DNA of 64,000 nucleotides from JAJRXR01 sp041987545 (GTDB lineage Bacteria > Planctomycetota > Phycisphaerae > Phycisphaerales > UBA1924). The stretch lies in contig JBHIWH010000001.1 of the NCBI GenBank assembly GCA_041987545.1, positions 1 through 64,000 on the forward strand, in the 5' to 3' direction. Both the position numbers and the translations under genes were made by a program. Below the pieces are notes generated by a model. The model was not told the DNA's origin. It ran no database searches and saw only the letters and a program-made list of their open reading frames with translations. Positions within the stretch are counted from its first letter, which is position 1. Each line of letters opens with the position of its first letter. Shown here piece after piece: positions 1 to 8,766 of this stretch.

Positions 1-764
1 CCGAGGTAGTGGCCGACCTCGTGGGTGGCGGTGCGTCCGAGGTGGAAGGGCTGGAGGGGTGAGTTGCGGCCGAAGGCGGAGTAGAGGCAGACGACGCGGT
101 CGGAGTTTGAGCCGACGATGCCGCCCTGGGGCAGGTCGGGGACGTAGCCGAGGGCGCCGGAGGCGGTGTTGGTGTAGATGTTGAGGTAGCGGTCGGTGTC
201 CCAGGCGAGGGAGTTCCAGTACGAGCCGGAGTCGTTGAACCAGGTGTTGTTGGTGGAGTACGTGATGCCGCTGGTGGGGTCGCCGTCGGGGTCCTCGTCG
301 GCGAGGAAGAACTCGATCTGGCAGTCGGTCCCGTTGGCGCCGTTGGTCCCGGCGATGGCCTTGAAGTCCTCGTTGAGGATGTCGATCTGGGAGCGGACGG
401 CGTCCTCGGAGAGGAAGCCGGTCCCGGACGAGTTCTGGATGACGTGGACGACGACGGGGATGCGGTAGAGCTCGACGGCGGGGCTGTAGATCGGGTCGGG
501 GTTGGTGGAGGCGAAGGAGCAGTCGCCCGGGCTGGCGCCGCGTAGAGCGAGACCCGGGCGGTCGATCTGGACTCCCGAGACGGAGGCGGCGCAGCGGGCG
601 GCGTCGGTCTCGAAGTACCCGGAGGCGGCCAGGTCGGCCCATGAGTGATACGTCGTGTCGCCCACGATGATGGTCGAGTCGTCGACGACCTGGAAGCGGT
701 CGGGCTCGGCGGCGCACGCGAGTGTCGCGGCGAGCGCGATGGCGGCGGCGGCGGTCTTGATCAC
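1..764 (-). CDS. Secreted pappalysin-like (M43) zinc metalloprotease, partial
   Basis: The C-terminal part lies beyond the left edge, leaving about 254 codons. The start is GTG at 764, with AAGGA six bases upstream; no ATG fits. A short signal peptide (AAAIALAATLAC) comes first, then a propeptide-like region. The segment YLNIYTNTASGALGY followed by the zinc motif HEVGHYLG at the very edge is typical of the M43 pappalysin/cytophagalysin family: two His and a Glu for catalysis, with the third ligand expected just outside. Predicted exported protease. It lies downstream of, and on the same strand as, a second HExxH protease, so they may be co-transcribed. Like that neighbour it could end in a GC-dockerin tail, which cannot be seen here. 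Confidence 0.85.
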   Translation of the reverse strand, partial: MIKTAAAAIALAATLACAAEPDRFQVVDDSTIIVGDTTYHSWADLAASGYFETDAARCAASVSGVQIDRPGLALRGASPGDCSFASTNPDPIYSPAVELYRIPVVVHVIQNSSGTGFLSEDAVRSQIDILNEDFKAIAGTNGANGTDCQIEFFLADEDPDGDPTSGITYSTNNTWFNDSGSYWNSLAWDTDRYLNIYTNTASGALGYVPDLPQGGIVGSNSDRVVCLYSAFGRNSPLQPFHLGRTATHEVGHYL

Positions 765-815
765 GGTGTGTCCTTGGTCGTGGTGTGGGTGGCTCGGTCG
801 CTCAAGACAAACGCG

Positions 816-3026
816 TTACGGGCACCCGGCGCCGAAGGCGGCGAGGAACGCCAGGACGTCGGAGAAGTCGAGGGCGCCGATCGGCTCGGCGAGGTCGGCC
901 TCGGGCTCGGCGGCGGCGAAGGCGGCGAGGAAGGCGGTGACGTCTGAGAAGTCGAGGGCGCCGAAGGGCTCGGCGAGGTCGGCCGCGGAGCAGGGCGGCT
1001 CGCCCTGGTCGTGGGAGATGAAGATGCTGGCGAGGGGCGTCTTGGAGAGGTTGGGCCCGGAGAAGGAGGCGATGAGGCCCGCGCCGCCGCCGTTCTCGAA
1101 GAACTCGATGCGGACCAGGTGCCATCCGGCCTGGAGGGCGATCTGCCCGGAGCGTTCCTGCATGCCGTGGAGCCCGTCGTTGTTGACGACGGCCTGCTCA
1201 CCGATGTAGAGGCGGGAACCGTCGTCGGAGTTGGTGTAGAAGGTGTAGAGCCCGGGGCTGACGACCTGGACGTGCCCGGTGAGGACGGCGCCGACCTGGT
1301 CGGCGCGGCCGGAGGTGATGAAGTCCCCGCCGGTGGACTCGTGGTTCACGTGCGTGACGACGTCGGAGGCGTAGGGGGTGAGGGCGTCGAAGTCGGGCAG
1401 GACGCTGGGGCTGGAGAGCTCGTAGTAGTCGATCTTGAGCCCGGCGGCGGGGTTGTTGCGGGGGTCGGGGGCGCGGAGGGGCGCGATGTCGATGCCGACG
1501 AACGCGGAGGGGCCCGCGGTGAGCTGGTAGGAGAAAGAGTCGAAGCCGGAGAATCCGGAGGGGGCGGTGTACCGGAGGAGGTCGCGGCCGCCGGGGCCGG
1601 CGTCCTCGAGGAGGGTGATCGCGCCGCCGACGCCGGTCGAGGCGTCGAAGGAGGCGAGGTCGACGGGGTCGCAGGAGGCGGTGGCGTCGTTGGCGAGGAC
1701 GTCGATGTCAACGGAGGCGCCCTCGAAGGTGATGGCGGAGTCGGCAATGGCGTTGACGCCCGAGGTGTAGAGGTCGCAGCCGTCGGCCTCGATGGCGTCG
1801 AGGTAGGCGACGACGGTGTCCTGCACGCGTGGGTGGAACTGGAGGACGATGTTGCCCAGCCCGCCGGCGCAGGTGTGGCAGTAGGACATGATGGTGCCGC
1901 CGAAGGCCGCGGAGCAGTCGCCGTTTCCGCAGCCGTCGATGACGGGGGTGTAGGAGTCGTGGGTGTGCCCGGTGCCGAAGTTGTGGCCGAGCTCGTGGCT
2001 GGCGACGACGAGGTCCCAGTTTCCGTTGTGGTGGTCGGCGAGGGGATAGGGGAACGAGCCGCCGAGGTGGGCCGAGACGCCGTAGCCCCACTGGTCGGAG
2101 CAGATGACGGAGAGGTAGGCGACGCCGCCGTAGCCGACGTCGGTGCGTCCGGTGAGGTAGTGGACGACCTGGCGGTCGACGGCGCCCATGGCGGAGCGCC
2201 AGTGGTCGCGGACAAGGATGAGTGGGTCGCCGGCGCTCGGGTCGTAGGGGTCGGAGTTGGAGTCCCAGACGCGGAGGAACGAGAGGGCGAGCCGGACACC
2301 GAAGTCGCGCTGGTAGAGCTCGGAGATGGCGCCGAGGAGGGAGACGGAGTAGGCGGCGGCGGCGGCGGAGTTGCCGCCGAAGAGGCGCTGGGTGTACTCC
2401 CAGTCTGTCTCGATGGCGATGCCGGCGATGCGGCACTCGGTGGCGCCGCCGCGGGCGCCGGGCGCGGGCTCGATGGTGGGGCCGAAGGGGGCGAGGTCGG
2501 CGTCGGCGGGGTTGAAGCCGCAGAACTCGTTGACGTCGGCGGCGGGATCGACGACGTCGGCGGCGTTGGCGATCATGGTGGCGGCGGCGACGTCCTTGCC
2601 CGGGGCGACGGGGCCCGAGGAGATGACGTAGACCCCGCCGTCGTGGTGGACGAAGCCGTTGGTCGCCCATGGGGAGAGGGCGACGTAGGCGATGCTGTCG
2701 GCGTGGCCGGCGACGGCGCCGGAGAGGATGACGAGCTCGGACAGGTCGAGGGGGCGCTCGCCGTGCTCGTCGCCGACGACGATCTGCGCGTCGGGGGCGA
2801 GCACGTGGGTGCGCTCGAGGTGCAGGTCGATCGACTCGCCCGAGGGGAGCGTGACGCTCTGGATGTCCACGCTGGCGCCGACGGCGACGGCGCGGAGCGC
2901 GTCGTGGTCGAGCCGGTCGCCGAGGTTGGCGGCGGGGGCCAGCTCGGGGCCGGCGGCCAGGGTGGTGGGGGAAGCGGCGAGCGCCACGCCGAGCGTGGCG
3001 ATGAAGGTGAGCGATCGACGAGCCAT
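816..3026 (-). CDS. Secreted HELGH zinc metalloprotease with PA14 and GC-type dockerin tail
   Basis: A 736-residue protein. The start chosen is ATG 3026 (MARRSLTFIATL), with AAAGGA about 10 bases upstream and a signal peptide of roughly 27 residues; the frame stays open further upstream but only as low-complexity Arg/Pro sequence. Residues 344-354 are HELGHNFGTGH, the metzincin motif of reprolysin-like (M12) peptidases. Next come a short VDIDVLAND Ig/cadherin-like segment, a PA14 domain (about 530-670; TFYTNSDDGSRLYI), and a C-terminal tandem GC-type dockerin (677-736) with two ADLAEPFGALDFSDV repeats ending GAGCP. PA14 suggests carbohydrate binding; the dockerin tail is a known Phycisphaerales C-terminal module of unclear anchoring partner. 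Substrate unknown. Confidence 0.9.
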   Translation of the reverse strand: MARRSLTFIATLGVALAASPTTLAAGPELAPAANLGDRLDHDALRAVAVGASVDIQSVTLPSGESIDLHLERTHVLAPDAQIVVGDEHGERPLDLSELVILSGAVAGHADSIAYVALSPWATNGFVHHDGGVYVISSGPVAPGKDVAAATMIANAADVVDPAADVNEFCGFNPADADLAPFGPTIEPAPGARGGATECRIAGIAIETDWEYTQRLFGGNSAAAAAYSVSLLGAISELYQRDFGVRLALSFLRVWDSNSDPYDPSAGDPLILVRDHWRSAMGAVDRQVVHYLTGRTDVGYGGVAYLSVICSDQWGYGVSAHLGGSFPYPLADHHNGNWDLVVASHELGHNFGTGHTHDSYTPVIDGCGNGDCSAAFGGTIMSYCHTCAGGLGNIVLQFHPRVQDTVVAYLDAIEADGCDLYTSGVNAIADSAITFEGASVDIDVLANDATASCDPVDLASFDASTGVGGAITLLEDAGPGGRDLLRYTAPSGFSGFDSFSYQLTAGPSAFVGIDIAPLRAPDPRNNPAAGLKIDYYELSSPSVLPDFDALTPYASDVVTHVNHESTGGDFITSGRADQVGAVLTGHVQVVSPGLYTFYTNSDDGSRLYIGEQAVVNNDGLHGMQERSGQIALQAGWHLVRIEFFENGGGAGLIASFSGPNLSKTPLASIFISHDQGEPPCSAADLAEPFGALDFSDVTAFLAAFAAAEPEADLAEPIGALDFSDVLAFLAAFGAGCP

Positions 3027-3199
3027 GGGCACGCGTCCTTTACAGAAGCTGGGTTGGCGAGAACGTGAGACGACCCTGAGCGGCGGATGAGGGGGCGGAA
3101 CGCCCGCGTGCCGCGTTGACACCGGCGATTCGGACGTTGGGGGCGTCCGGTTCGCCTGTTCGTGGGCTTTCTCGCCGCTCGATTCGGTATGTGATCGGG

Positions 3200-4846
3200 T
3201 TATTCGTCGTCGAAGCCGACGGAGGCGACGGTGAGGTCGTCGCCGAGGGCGTCGGTCTTGGCGTGGGCGCGGACGGCGTCGACGAGGCGGTCCACGTCCT
3301 GCTCGGCCGAGGGCGAGGCGGCGATGGTCTCGAGGACGCGGGCGAGGGCGAAGAACTCGCCGGCGGGGTCGGGCTGCTCGACGGCGCCGTCGGAGAACAG
3401 GACGACGCGGGCGCCGGGCGCGAGCTGGAGGGTGTCGGCGGTGTACTCGGCGCCCTCGATGACGCCGATGGGCAGGCCGCCGTCGGATCGGATGGGCGCG
3501 GGCTGGGCGTCGGTCGGGCGGTGGAGGCAGTGGCCGTGCCCGGCGTCGACGAAGTGGACGGCGCGGGCGCGGGGGTCGAAGACGCCGAGCCAGAGCGAGA
3601 TGAACTGCCCGCCCGAGAGCCTGGGAGCGATGGCGGCGTTGACGTCGGAGACGGCCTCGGCGGGGTCGCTGGTTCTGCGGAGGACGAGGTCGAGGTGCGT
3701 CTGCACCATGGCCATGAGCATGGCGGCGCCGGCGCCCTTGCCCGAGACGTCGCCCAGGAAGATCGCGACGCGGCCGTCGGCGGTGGGCGTGACGCCGAAG
3801 AGGTCGCCGGCGACGATGCGGCCCGGGACGGTGTTCATCGCGTAGCGGACGCCGTCGATGACGCCGGCGGTGGGCGGGAGCATGAGGCGCTGGGCCTCGC
3901 GGGCGGCGCGGAGGTCGCTCTCCATGGTGGCGCGCTTGCGCTCGGTCTCGACGCGCTTGATGTTGGCGATGGCCAGGCCCGCGAGTCGTGAGAGGGCGAG
4001 GCAGAAGGCGGTGGCGTCGGCCGAGACGCGGCGCTCGGCGTCGCGGGCGTCGAGGTAGAGGCAGGCCTCGACGGCCGAGCCGAGGGTGATGGGCAGGCAG
4101 GTGGCCGAGTGGATGCCGAGGGCGAGGATGGAGTGCGAGTCGCTGGCGGTGCCCGGGTCGCCCTCGAGGCGGACGATGCGGCCCTCGGAGGCGCCCTCGA
4201 TGAGCGAGCGGCTGAGCTGGAGCGGCTCGTTCGCGGCCTGCGTGGGGACGCGCGAGGCGAGGATCTCGACGTCGCCCGTCGAGCCGAGCGGGCGGACGAG
4301 GGCGGCGCGGGCGTAGCCGGCGCCGGCGCGGCAGGCGTCGAGGACGACCTCGGCGAGGGCCTCGACGCTGGAAGCGGCGCTGATGGAGGCGGCGCAATCG
4401 ATGAGCAGGTCGAGGCGTTGCTGGGCGATGCCGCCGAGCTCGGTGTCGGGGACGGCGCGGACGCGGGAGGAGGCGCCGACGCGGTCGTCCTGGATCGTGG
4501 TGATCGTGCTGCCGGGGGTCTCGCTCGTGCGGGCGCGGAAGGTCCAGGGCCCGATGCGGACCAGATCGCCGACGTCGAGGGGCGTGGGGTCGCCCGGCTC
4601 GAGGCGGGCGGAGTTGACGTAGGTGCCCTGCTTGGAGGTGAGGTCCACGATCACCCAGGAGCCGGAGACTCGGGAGAGGCGCGCGTGCATGCGCGAGACG
4701 CTGGGGTCGTCGAGGACGACGTCGGCGCGCGCGGAGCGGCCGAGCGTGATCGAGCGGGCCTCGTCGAGGGCGATGGGCTCGGCGTCGGGCCCGGACAGGG
4801 GCTCGAGACGGAGCGGGGACGCGGGGCTGGCGGCGTGCTCAACCAT
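3200..4846 (-). CDS. FHA-GAF-PP2C (SpoIIE/RsbU-type) protein phosphatase
   Basis: A 548-residue cytosolic signalling protein. An N-terminal FHA domain (about 15-110; ITLGRS, then SRMHARLS) should bind phosphothreonine; a GAF-like sensor region follows (about 150-300), then a helical linker ending AREAQRLMLPP, then a PPM/SpoIIE phosphatase domain with metal-binding aspartates at D348 (AGDLF) and D366 (DVSGKG) and a C-terminal GDDLTV. The usual role of such enzymes is to dephosphorylate anti-sigma-factor antagonists or other phosphoproteins. The start ATG 4846 overlaps the end of the upstream gene by 8 bases. The same frame stays open upstream through the homopolymer tract at 4901-4984, so a slip there could join the two proteins. 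Confidence 0.88.
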   Translation of the reverse strand: MVEHAASPASPLRLEPLSGPDAEPIALDEARSITLGRSARADVVLDDPSVSRMHARLSRVSGSWVIVDLTSKQGTYVNSARLEPGDPTPLDVGDLVRIGPWTFRARTSETPGSTITTIQDDRVGASSRVRAVPDTELGGIAQQRLDLLIDCAASISAASSVEALAEVVLDACRAGAGYARAALVRPLGSTGDVEILASRVPTQAANEPLQLSRSLIEGASEGRIVRLEGDPGTASDSHSILALGIHSATCLPITLGSAVEACLYLDARDAERRVSADATAFCLALSRLAGLAIANIKRVETERKRATMESDLRAAREAQRLMLPPTAGVIDGVRYAMNTVPGRIVAGDLFGVTPTADGRVAIFLGDVSGKGAGAAMLMAMVQTHLDLVLRRTSDPAEAVSDVNAAIAPRLSGGQFISLWLGVFDPRARAVHFVDAGHGHCLHRPTDAQPAPIRSDGGLPIGVIEGAEYTADTLQLAPGARVVLFSDGAVEQPDPAGEFFALARVLETIAASPSAEQDVDRLVDAVRAHAKTDALGDDLTVASVGFDDE

Positions 4847-6467
4847 GCGCCGGAGCGTAGCGCGGCCGGGCCTGGGGCCGGGCGAGCGCCGGGGCTCGGC
4901 GGGGCGGGGGGGGGGGGGGGCGGGGGGCGGGGGGGGGGGGGGTTGGGGGGGGGGGGCGGGGCGGGGGTTGGGGGGGGGGGGGGGCGACGGCGGGCTCGGC
5001 GTGGCGGATGTCGTAGGGGTGGGGGAGTGGTGCGAGCTTGCTCTTGGCCCGGCGCTCGTTTTGCTCGGCGAGGGCCTGGTCGAAGTCCTCGACGGGGATG
5101 GGCTCGGTCGCGCCCGAGGCGTCGAGCACCCAGATGTTGCCGTCGATGCCCTCGGCGCCCGGGTTCGCGTCCGGGTCGGGCGAGATGATGGCGACCCAGA
5201 GGCGTTGGTCGCTGCGGAAGTCCATGCCGTGGTAGGTGAGGACGAGGTCGCCCAGGCGGTGGGCGGTGACGTCGTCGGGCAGTGCGTCGGCGGCGGCCTG
5301 GGCGATGGCCAGCTGCTCGGCCGGTGGCATGGCCTGGAAGTCTGAGAGGTCGCCGTCGGCGACCGGGACGTCGAAGATGGACGTGAGCGAGGAGGGGTGG
5401 ATGACCTCGGAGGCGGTGATGCGCCCATCGGCGACGAGGGTGAGCGCGTGGACGGTGGGATCGTCGACGCCCAGGCCGTCGGCCATGAGGGCGGCGTGGA
5501 CGCGGGTGAGCGCGACCTGGGTCTGGATCGCGGAGAAGCTCGTGTTCATGCCGGCGCCGGCCAGCGACATGGCCCAGGCGACGAAGGCGGCGTAGGCGGC
5601 GACGAATGCGACGACGGTGAGGACGGGTGTGATGAGCGTGGCGGTGACGGCGCGCCACGCGGCGACGCCCTGGAGGTCCTTGAGGGTGATGCCGGCGACG
5701 ATGGGCCACCAGAGCCAGCTGATGTTGTTGACGCAGGGGATGAGGTTGGTGACGTAGGCGCCCGAGGTGTAGAGGATGGAGAGGGCGGTGGCGTGCATGG
5801 GTCGCGGGGCGCCGCCGGTGATCTTGAGGAAGAGGTGGGTGATCCCGATCCAGATCGCGACGAAGAGGAGCGCGACGCCGTAGAACACGCCGAAGAACGC
5901 GACCATGATCGCGAGCGTGCCGAGCATGATGGCGGTGTTCATCCCGCCGCCGCCGCCACCCCCGCCGGCGAAGGAGAGGAGCATCATGAGCAGCATGAAG
6001 AGCGTGTAGAGGCCGCCGCCGATGCCGAAGACGAGCAGGTGGTTGAACGCGGCGAACTTCCAGGCGGCGCCGAGGCCCGCGTCGGGCGGTGTGCAGCGCG
6101 CGAGCTTGACGGGGTTGAACATGCCCATGAAGGTCGTGCGCCACCAGCCGCGCCAGAAGCCGATTTGCTTGCGGTCGATCCAGGGCTGGCGGTCGAGGAC
6201 GACGGAGTCGGGGTCGACACCCTCGGCCGGGCGGAGGGTCATCCAGTCCATGCCGATGTGCTTGCCGCAGGAGACGCAATCGAAGGCGCGGGGGTCGAGG
6301 TGGCCCTTGGGGTCGGAGCCGTAGTACGCCTGCTTGCAGTGCGGGCAGAGGAACTGGACGGCGCCGCGCCTGAGGGTGAAGTCGGAGGGCAGGAAGGGCT
6401 CGCCGCACTCGGGGCAGGGGCCGGGCGGGAGGTTCCAGAGCTGGTAGTCGCACTGGCGGCAGCGCAT
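4839..6467 (-). CDS. YIP1-like multi-spanning membrane protein with zinc ribbons and poly-Pro tail
   Basis: A 542-residue protein as read. The N-terminus has two zinc-ribbon-like Cys clusters (C3/C6/C18/C21; then CPHC and CVSC). About five membrane segments follow (roughly residues 140-320), with a TSGAYVTNLIPCVNNI segment typical of Yip1-domain proteins, then a soluble C-terminal region (about 330-490). The last 50 or so residues are almost entirely Pro/Arg because they are encoded by long C runs. That tail is suspect: homopolymer errors in assembly or real slippage would change where the protein ends. Function unknown; Yip1 proteins in bacteria are uncharacterised. It is translationally linked to the FHA phosphatase downstream. 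Confidence 0.75.
   Translation of the reverse strand: MRCRQCDYQLWNLPPGPCPECGEPFLPSDFTLRRGAVQFLCPHCKQAYYGSDPKGHLDPRAFDCVSCGKHIGMDWMTLRPAEGVDPDSVVLDRQPWIDRKQIGFWRGWWRTTFMGMFNPVKLARCTPPDAGLGAAWKFAAFNHLLVFGIGGGLYTLFMLLMMLLSFAGGGGGGGGMNTAIMLGTLAIMVAFFGVFYGVALLFVAIWIGITHLFLKITGGAPRPMHATALSILYTSGAYVTNLIPCVNNISWLWWPIVAGITLKDLQGVAAWRAVTATLITPVLTVVAFVAAYAAFVAWAMSLAGAGMNTSFSAIQTQVALTRVHAALMADGLGVDDPTVHALTLVADGRITASEVIHPSSLTSIFDVPVADGDLSDFQAMPPAEQLAIAQAAADALPDDVTAHRLGDLVLTYHGMDFRSDQRLWVAIISPDPDANPGAEGIDGNIWVLDASGATEPIPVEDFDQALAEQNERRAKSKLAPLPHPYDIRHAEPAVAPPPPQPPPRPPPPTPPPPAPRPPPPPPRRAPALARPQARPRYAPAHG
4901..4984. repeat. Long G/C homopolymer tract at the junction of two genes
   Basis: About 84 bases made almost only of G on the plus strand, in several runs of 10 to 16 separated by single C or TT. 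It encodes the poly-proline end of the YIP1-like protein (minus strand). Such runs are prone to slippage in replication, transcription and sequencing, and the G-rich strand could fold into G-quadruplexes. Exact run lengths should not be trusted. Confidence 0.9.
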
Positions 6468-6506
6468 GGGGGTGAGCGTACCGCGCGCGGGGGTGTTGGC
6501 GGCGGG

Positions 6507-7280
6507 CTAGTCGTCGCGCGTCGGGGCTCGCTCGAGGGTGGCGAGGCGGAGGTAGGTCAGGTCGCCGCGGGCCTCGGCGATGCCGGTGACGCGGACGGGC
6601 TCGCCGGCGAGGGCGAAGCGTGCGGGGTCGAGGGGGTCGCCGTTGCGTTCGAGGAGGAGGTGGTATCGGGGCGAGCCGTCGGCGGCGCGGGAGACGAGCA
6701 TGGGGGGGATGCCACCCTCGAGGCAGAGGATGGCGCAGGCCTTGTGGGCTTTGCCGTCGCCGGGCTTCATGGCGCCGAGGTAGCACTTGGCGTCGAGGAT
6801 CTCGCCGCGGGTGTCGATGACGCCGAGGACGGTGGGCGTCGTCGATGGCGCCGATTTGGGTGGATTCGAGTCGATCGCGGCGACGGGAGGGTCGGCGCCG
6901 GGCGCGTCGTCGAGTTCGATCATGCGGCGGCCGTCGCGTTCCAGGAGTCGTCCGCGCACGGTAAGGAGCGGCGCATCGGCCCACTGCTGAGCGATGTCGG
7001 CGGCGCCGAGCTTGCCCATGCGGACGAGCAGGTACGAGCCGGCGTCCTCGCCCGCGGCGACGTGGAGGACTGGGTATGGCTCCATCGTGATCGTGCCGCT
7101 CCAGGACGAGGGCTCGCCCGTCTGCCAGGTCGCGTCGCCCGGGTCGCGCTGGGTGAGGGCGATGGCCGCGCCCGAGGCGAGCATCACGAAGAGCGTGAGC
7201 GGGAGCGCGAGGCGGAGGAAGCGGCGGTGCGATCGGGGCATCGCCATGTACCCGACGTAGAAGTCGTCGCGCTCAGGCAT
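6507..7280 (-). CDS. Membrane-anchored protein of the Rieske/ferric reductase operon
   Basis: A 257-residue protein with one N-terminal membrane segment (about 23-45; LALPLTLFVMLASGAAIAL) and a large extracytoplasmic part. A segment around 170-205 (DAKCYLGAMKPGDGKAHKACAILCLEGGIPPML) has three Cys and a charged-Gly pattern typical of proteins encoded next to Rieske or cytochrome genes; the family was not recognised by name. Its start overlaps the upstream fusion gene by 8 bases (ATG 7280 versus TGA 7273-7275), so it is translated from the same operon. Probably an accessory or electron-transfer partner of the membrane reductase; that is inference. Confidence 0.75.
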   Translation of the reverse strand: MPERDDFYVGYMAMPRSHRRFLRLALPLTLFVMLASGAAIALTQRDPGDATWQTGEPSSWSGTITMEPYPVLHVAAGEDAGSYLLVRMGKLGAADIAQQWADAPLLTVRGRLLERDGRRMIELDDAPGADPPVAAIDSNPPKSAPSTTPTVLGVIDTRGEILDAKCYLGAMKPGDGKAHKACAILCLEGGIPPMLVSRAADGSPRYHLLLERNGDPLDPARFALAGEPVRVTGIAEARGDLTYLRLATLERAPTRDD

Positions 7281-8355
7281 CGGCTTGCTCCGGTGAGTGG
7301 GCGCACACGCGGGCGGGCTCGACGGGCGTGCCCGGGGCGAGCGGCTCGGGGTTGACCTGGACGCGGCCGTCGGCGATGCGGACCTGGTAGGTGGGGAGCT
7401 TCTCGGTGTAGGGGGGTGGGGACTGGCCCTTGGCGGGGATGTACTGGTAGCCGTGCCAGGGGCAGGTGGCGCAGCCGTCGACGATCTTGCCCTCGTGCAT
7501 CGGGCCGCCTTGGTGGGCGCAGACGCCGGAGATGGCGCTGACGCACTCGCCGGCGTCGTCGCGGTATCGGAAGACGGCGATCGGTGGGGCGTCGCCGACG
7601 CGGACCGGGCGGGCGCGGTCGATCGGGATGTCCGCGGTCGCGCAGACGTCGATCCACTTGCCATCCTCGCGGGCCATGTCGCGGTCTTGCGCGAGCGCTT
7701 TGGCGCCGGCGGCGATGTGCAGCGTGCCGACGACGCCGACGCTGGCGACGAGGAGGACCGGGTAGAGGAGCGAGCGCTCTGATTGGAGCGGTCCCAGGAC
7801 GATGTGCAGGACGAGGGCGGCGTAGGCGGCGTAGACGAGCATGTGCAGCGTCTTCCACCAGCGGGGCGAGAGGTTCTTGAGCCAGAAGTCGTGGCTGGTG
7901 GCGGCCATGAAGAAGAGGACGAGCAGGGCGGCCAGCCCCAGGAGTTCGAACGGGAAGGCGGAGATGGAGGTCAGGGCGTCGGGGCGATCGAGGAGGGCGA
8001 GGATGGGGTTGGCGGTCCCGAAGCCGCCGTAGAAGAGGATGGCGAGGGCGGCGTGGGCCAGGCCGAGCATGAACAGGGAGACGCCGAGATGGCGGCGGTT
8101 GTAGAGGAGGGGGGCGGCGCGGGGATCGAGGCGGGCGAGCGGGCCGATGCAGAGGGCGATGGTGAGGAGGATGAAGGCGGCCGTGCCGAGAGCGCGCAAG
8201 AGGAGGATGGGGACGACGATCTCGGCGGGCGGCTGGTGGGTGATCATCGAGACGCCGACGAAGGCGGCGATGTAGGCGAGGATGGCGCTCCAGAGGACGA
8301 GGTCGTAGCGGCGCTTGTGCGCGTTCCACTGGACGGTGACGTAGCTCGCGCTCAT
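7273..8355 (-). CDS. Ferric-reductase-like transmembrane domain fused to Rieske [2Fe-2S] domain
   Basis: A 360-residue fusion. Residues 1-230 hold about six membrane helices with paired His (GLAHAALAIL, SHDFW, KTLHMLVYAAY, LVLHIVLG), as in the ferric reductase/MsrQ/NOX cytochrome b family that binds two haems. Residues 235-340 form a Rieske ferredoxin domain with CAHQGGPMHEG and CPWHGYQY, the two Cys-x-His ligand pairs of a [2Fe-2S] cluster. Predicted role: electron transfer at the cytoplasmic membrane; physiological donor and acceptor unknown. ATG 8355 overlaps the stop of the small gene upstream as ATGA. A single chain carrying both modules is notable, since MsrQ normally works with a separate MsrP. 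Confidence 0.88.
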   Translation of the reverse strand: MSASYVTVQWNAHKRRYDLVLWSAILAYIAAFVGVSMITHQPPAEIVVPILLLRALGTAAFILLTIALCIGPLARLDPRAAPLLYNRRHLGVSLFMLGLAHAALAILFYGGFGTANPILALLDRPDALTSISAFPFELLGLAALLVLFFMAATSHDFWLKNLSPRWWKTLHMLVYAAYAALVLHIVLGPLQSERSLLYPVLLVASVGVVGTLHIAAGAKALAQDRDMAREDGKWIDVCATADIPIDRARPVRVGDAPPIAVFRYRDDAGECVSAISGVCAHQGGPMHEGKIVDGCATCPWHGYQYIPAKGQSPPPYTEKLPTYQVRIADGRVQVNPEPLAPGTPVEPARVCAHSPEQADA

Positions 8356-8498
8356 GGGGTGGCGCTCCCCGGGCTCTGGTCGGCGGGCGGGGCGAGGGGC
8401 GCGGGGGCGGCGAGGAGCAGCGCGATCGCGGCGACGACGAGCGTCGGCGCCAGGACGAGCCAGACGAGGAAGTGTCCATTGCGTTGGGCGCGGGTCAT
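8352..8498 (-). CDS. Small single-span membrane protein of the Rieske operon
   Basis: A 48-residue protein (MTRAQRNGHFLVWLVLAP) with one membrane helix (about 10-31) and a Pro/Ala-rich tail. ATG 8498 overlaps the stop of the gene before it, and its own stop overlaps the start of the ferric reductase/Rieske fusion; both junctions are ATGA. This tight packing supports it being real despite its size. No named family was recognised; probably a small subunit or assembly factor of the same membrane redox complex. Confidence 0.65.
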   Translation of the reverse strand: MTRAQRNGHFLVWLVLAPTLVVAAIALLLAAPAPLAPPADQSPGSATP

Positions 8499-8716
8499 GC
8501 GGAGGCCCCCTCGTCCCGGGCTCGTCGCCACTTCAGGGCGAGCACGGGCCAGAGGGCGGCGACGCCGGGGGCGATGAGGACTCGGAAGAGCGGCGACGAG
8601 CCCCGGGCGGCGGGGTCGATCCGCGAGAGCCCCCGGGCGAGGAACGGGATCGCGAACAGGACGCCCAGCGCGAGATACGCCCCGAGGACCGAGAGAATGA
8701 GCGCGATCGGCGACAA
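8495..8716 (-). CDS. Small two-span membrane protein, first gene of the Rieske operon
   Basis: A 73-residue protein read from TTG 8716, which has GGAG eight bases upstream; the frame is open to ATG 8782, but that would extend into the divergent ABC gene and adds a non-membrane Arg/Pro stretch. Two hydrophobic segments (SPIALILSVLGAYLALG; LFRVLIAPGVAALWPVLAL) flank RGLSRIDPAARGSS. Short proteins of this pattern occur beside ferric-reductase/Rieske genes in other bacteria as far as I recall. First cistron of four overlapping genes; its promoter must lie in the 50 bases shared with the divergent transporter operon. Confidence 0.65.
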   Translation of the reverse strand: MSPIALILSVLGAYLALGVLFAIPFLARGLSRIDPAARGSSPLFRVLIAPGVAALWPVLALKWRRARDEGASA

Positions 8717-8766
8717 GTCGTTGGCTCCGGGTCGCCCGGGCGGGAAACGGGCGCGAGAATAGCACG

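Noticed and set aside
1011..3068. Plus-strand frame of 685 codons opposite the protease gene
   Set aside because: Val/Gly/Asp/Glu-only composition typical of the reverse frame of a GC-rich gene; no motif.
816..4397. One continuous minus-strand frame of 1193 codons
   Set aside because: Only the part from 3026 down looks like a protein (signal peptide, protease domains); the upstream half is Arg/Pro-rich and antisense-frame to the phosphatase gene.
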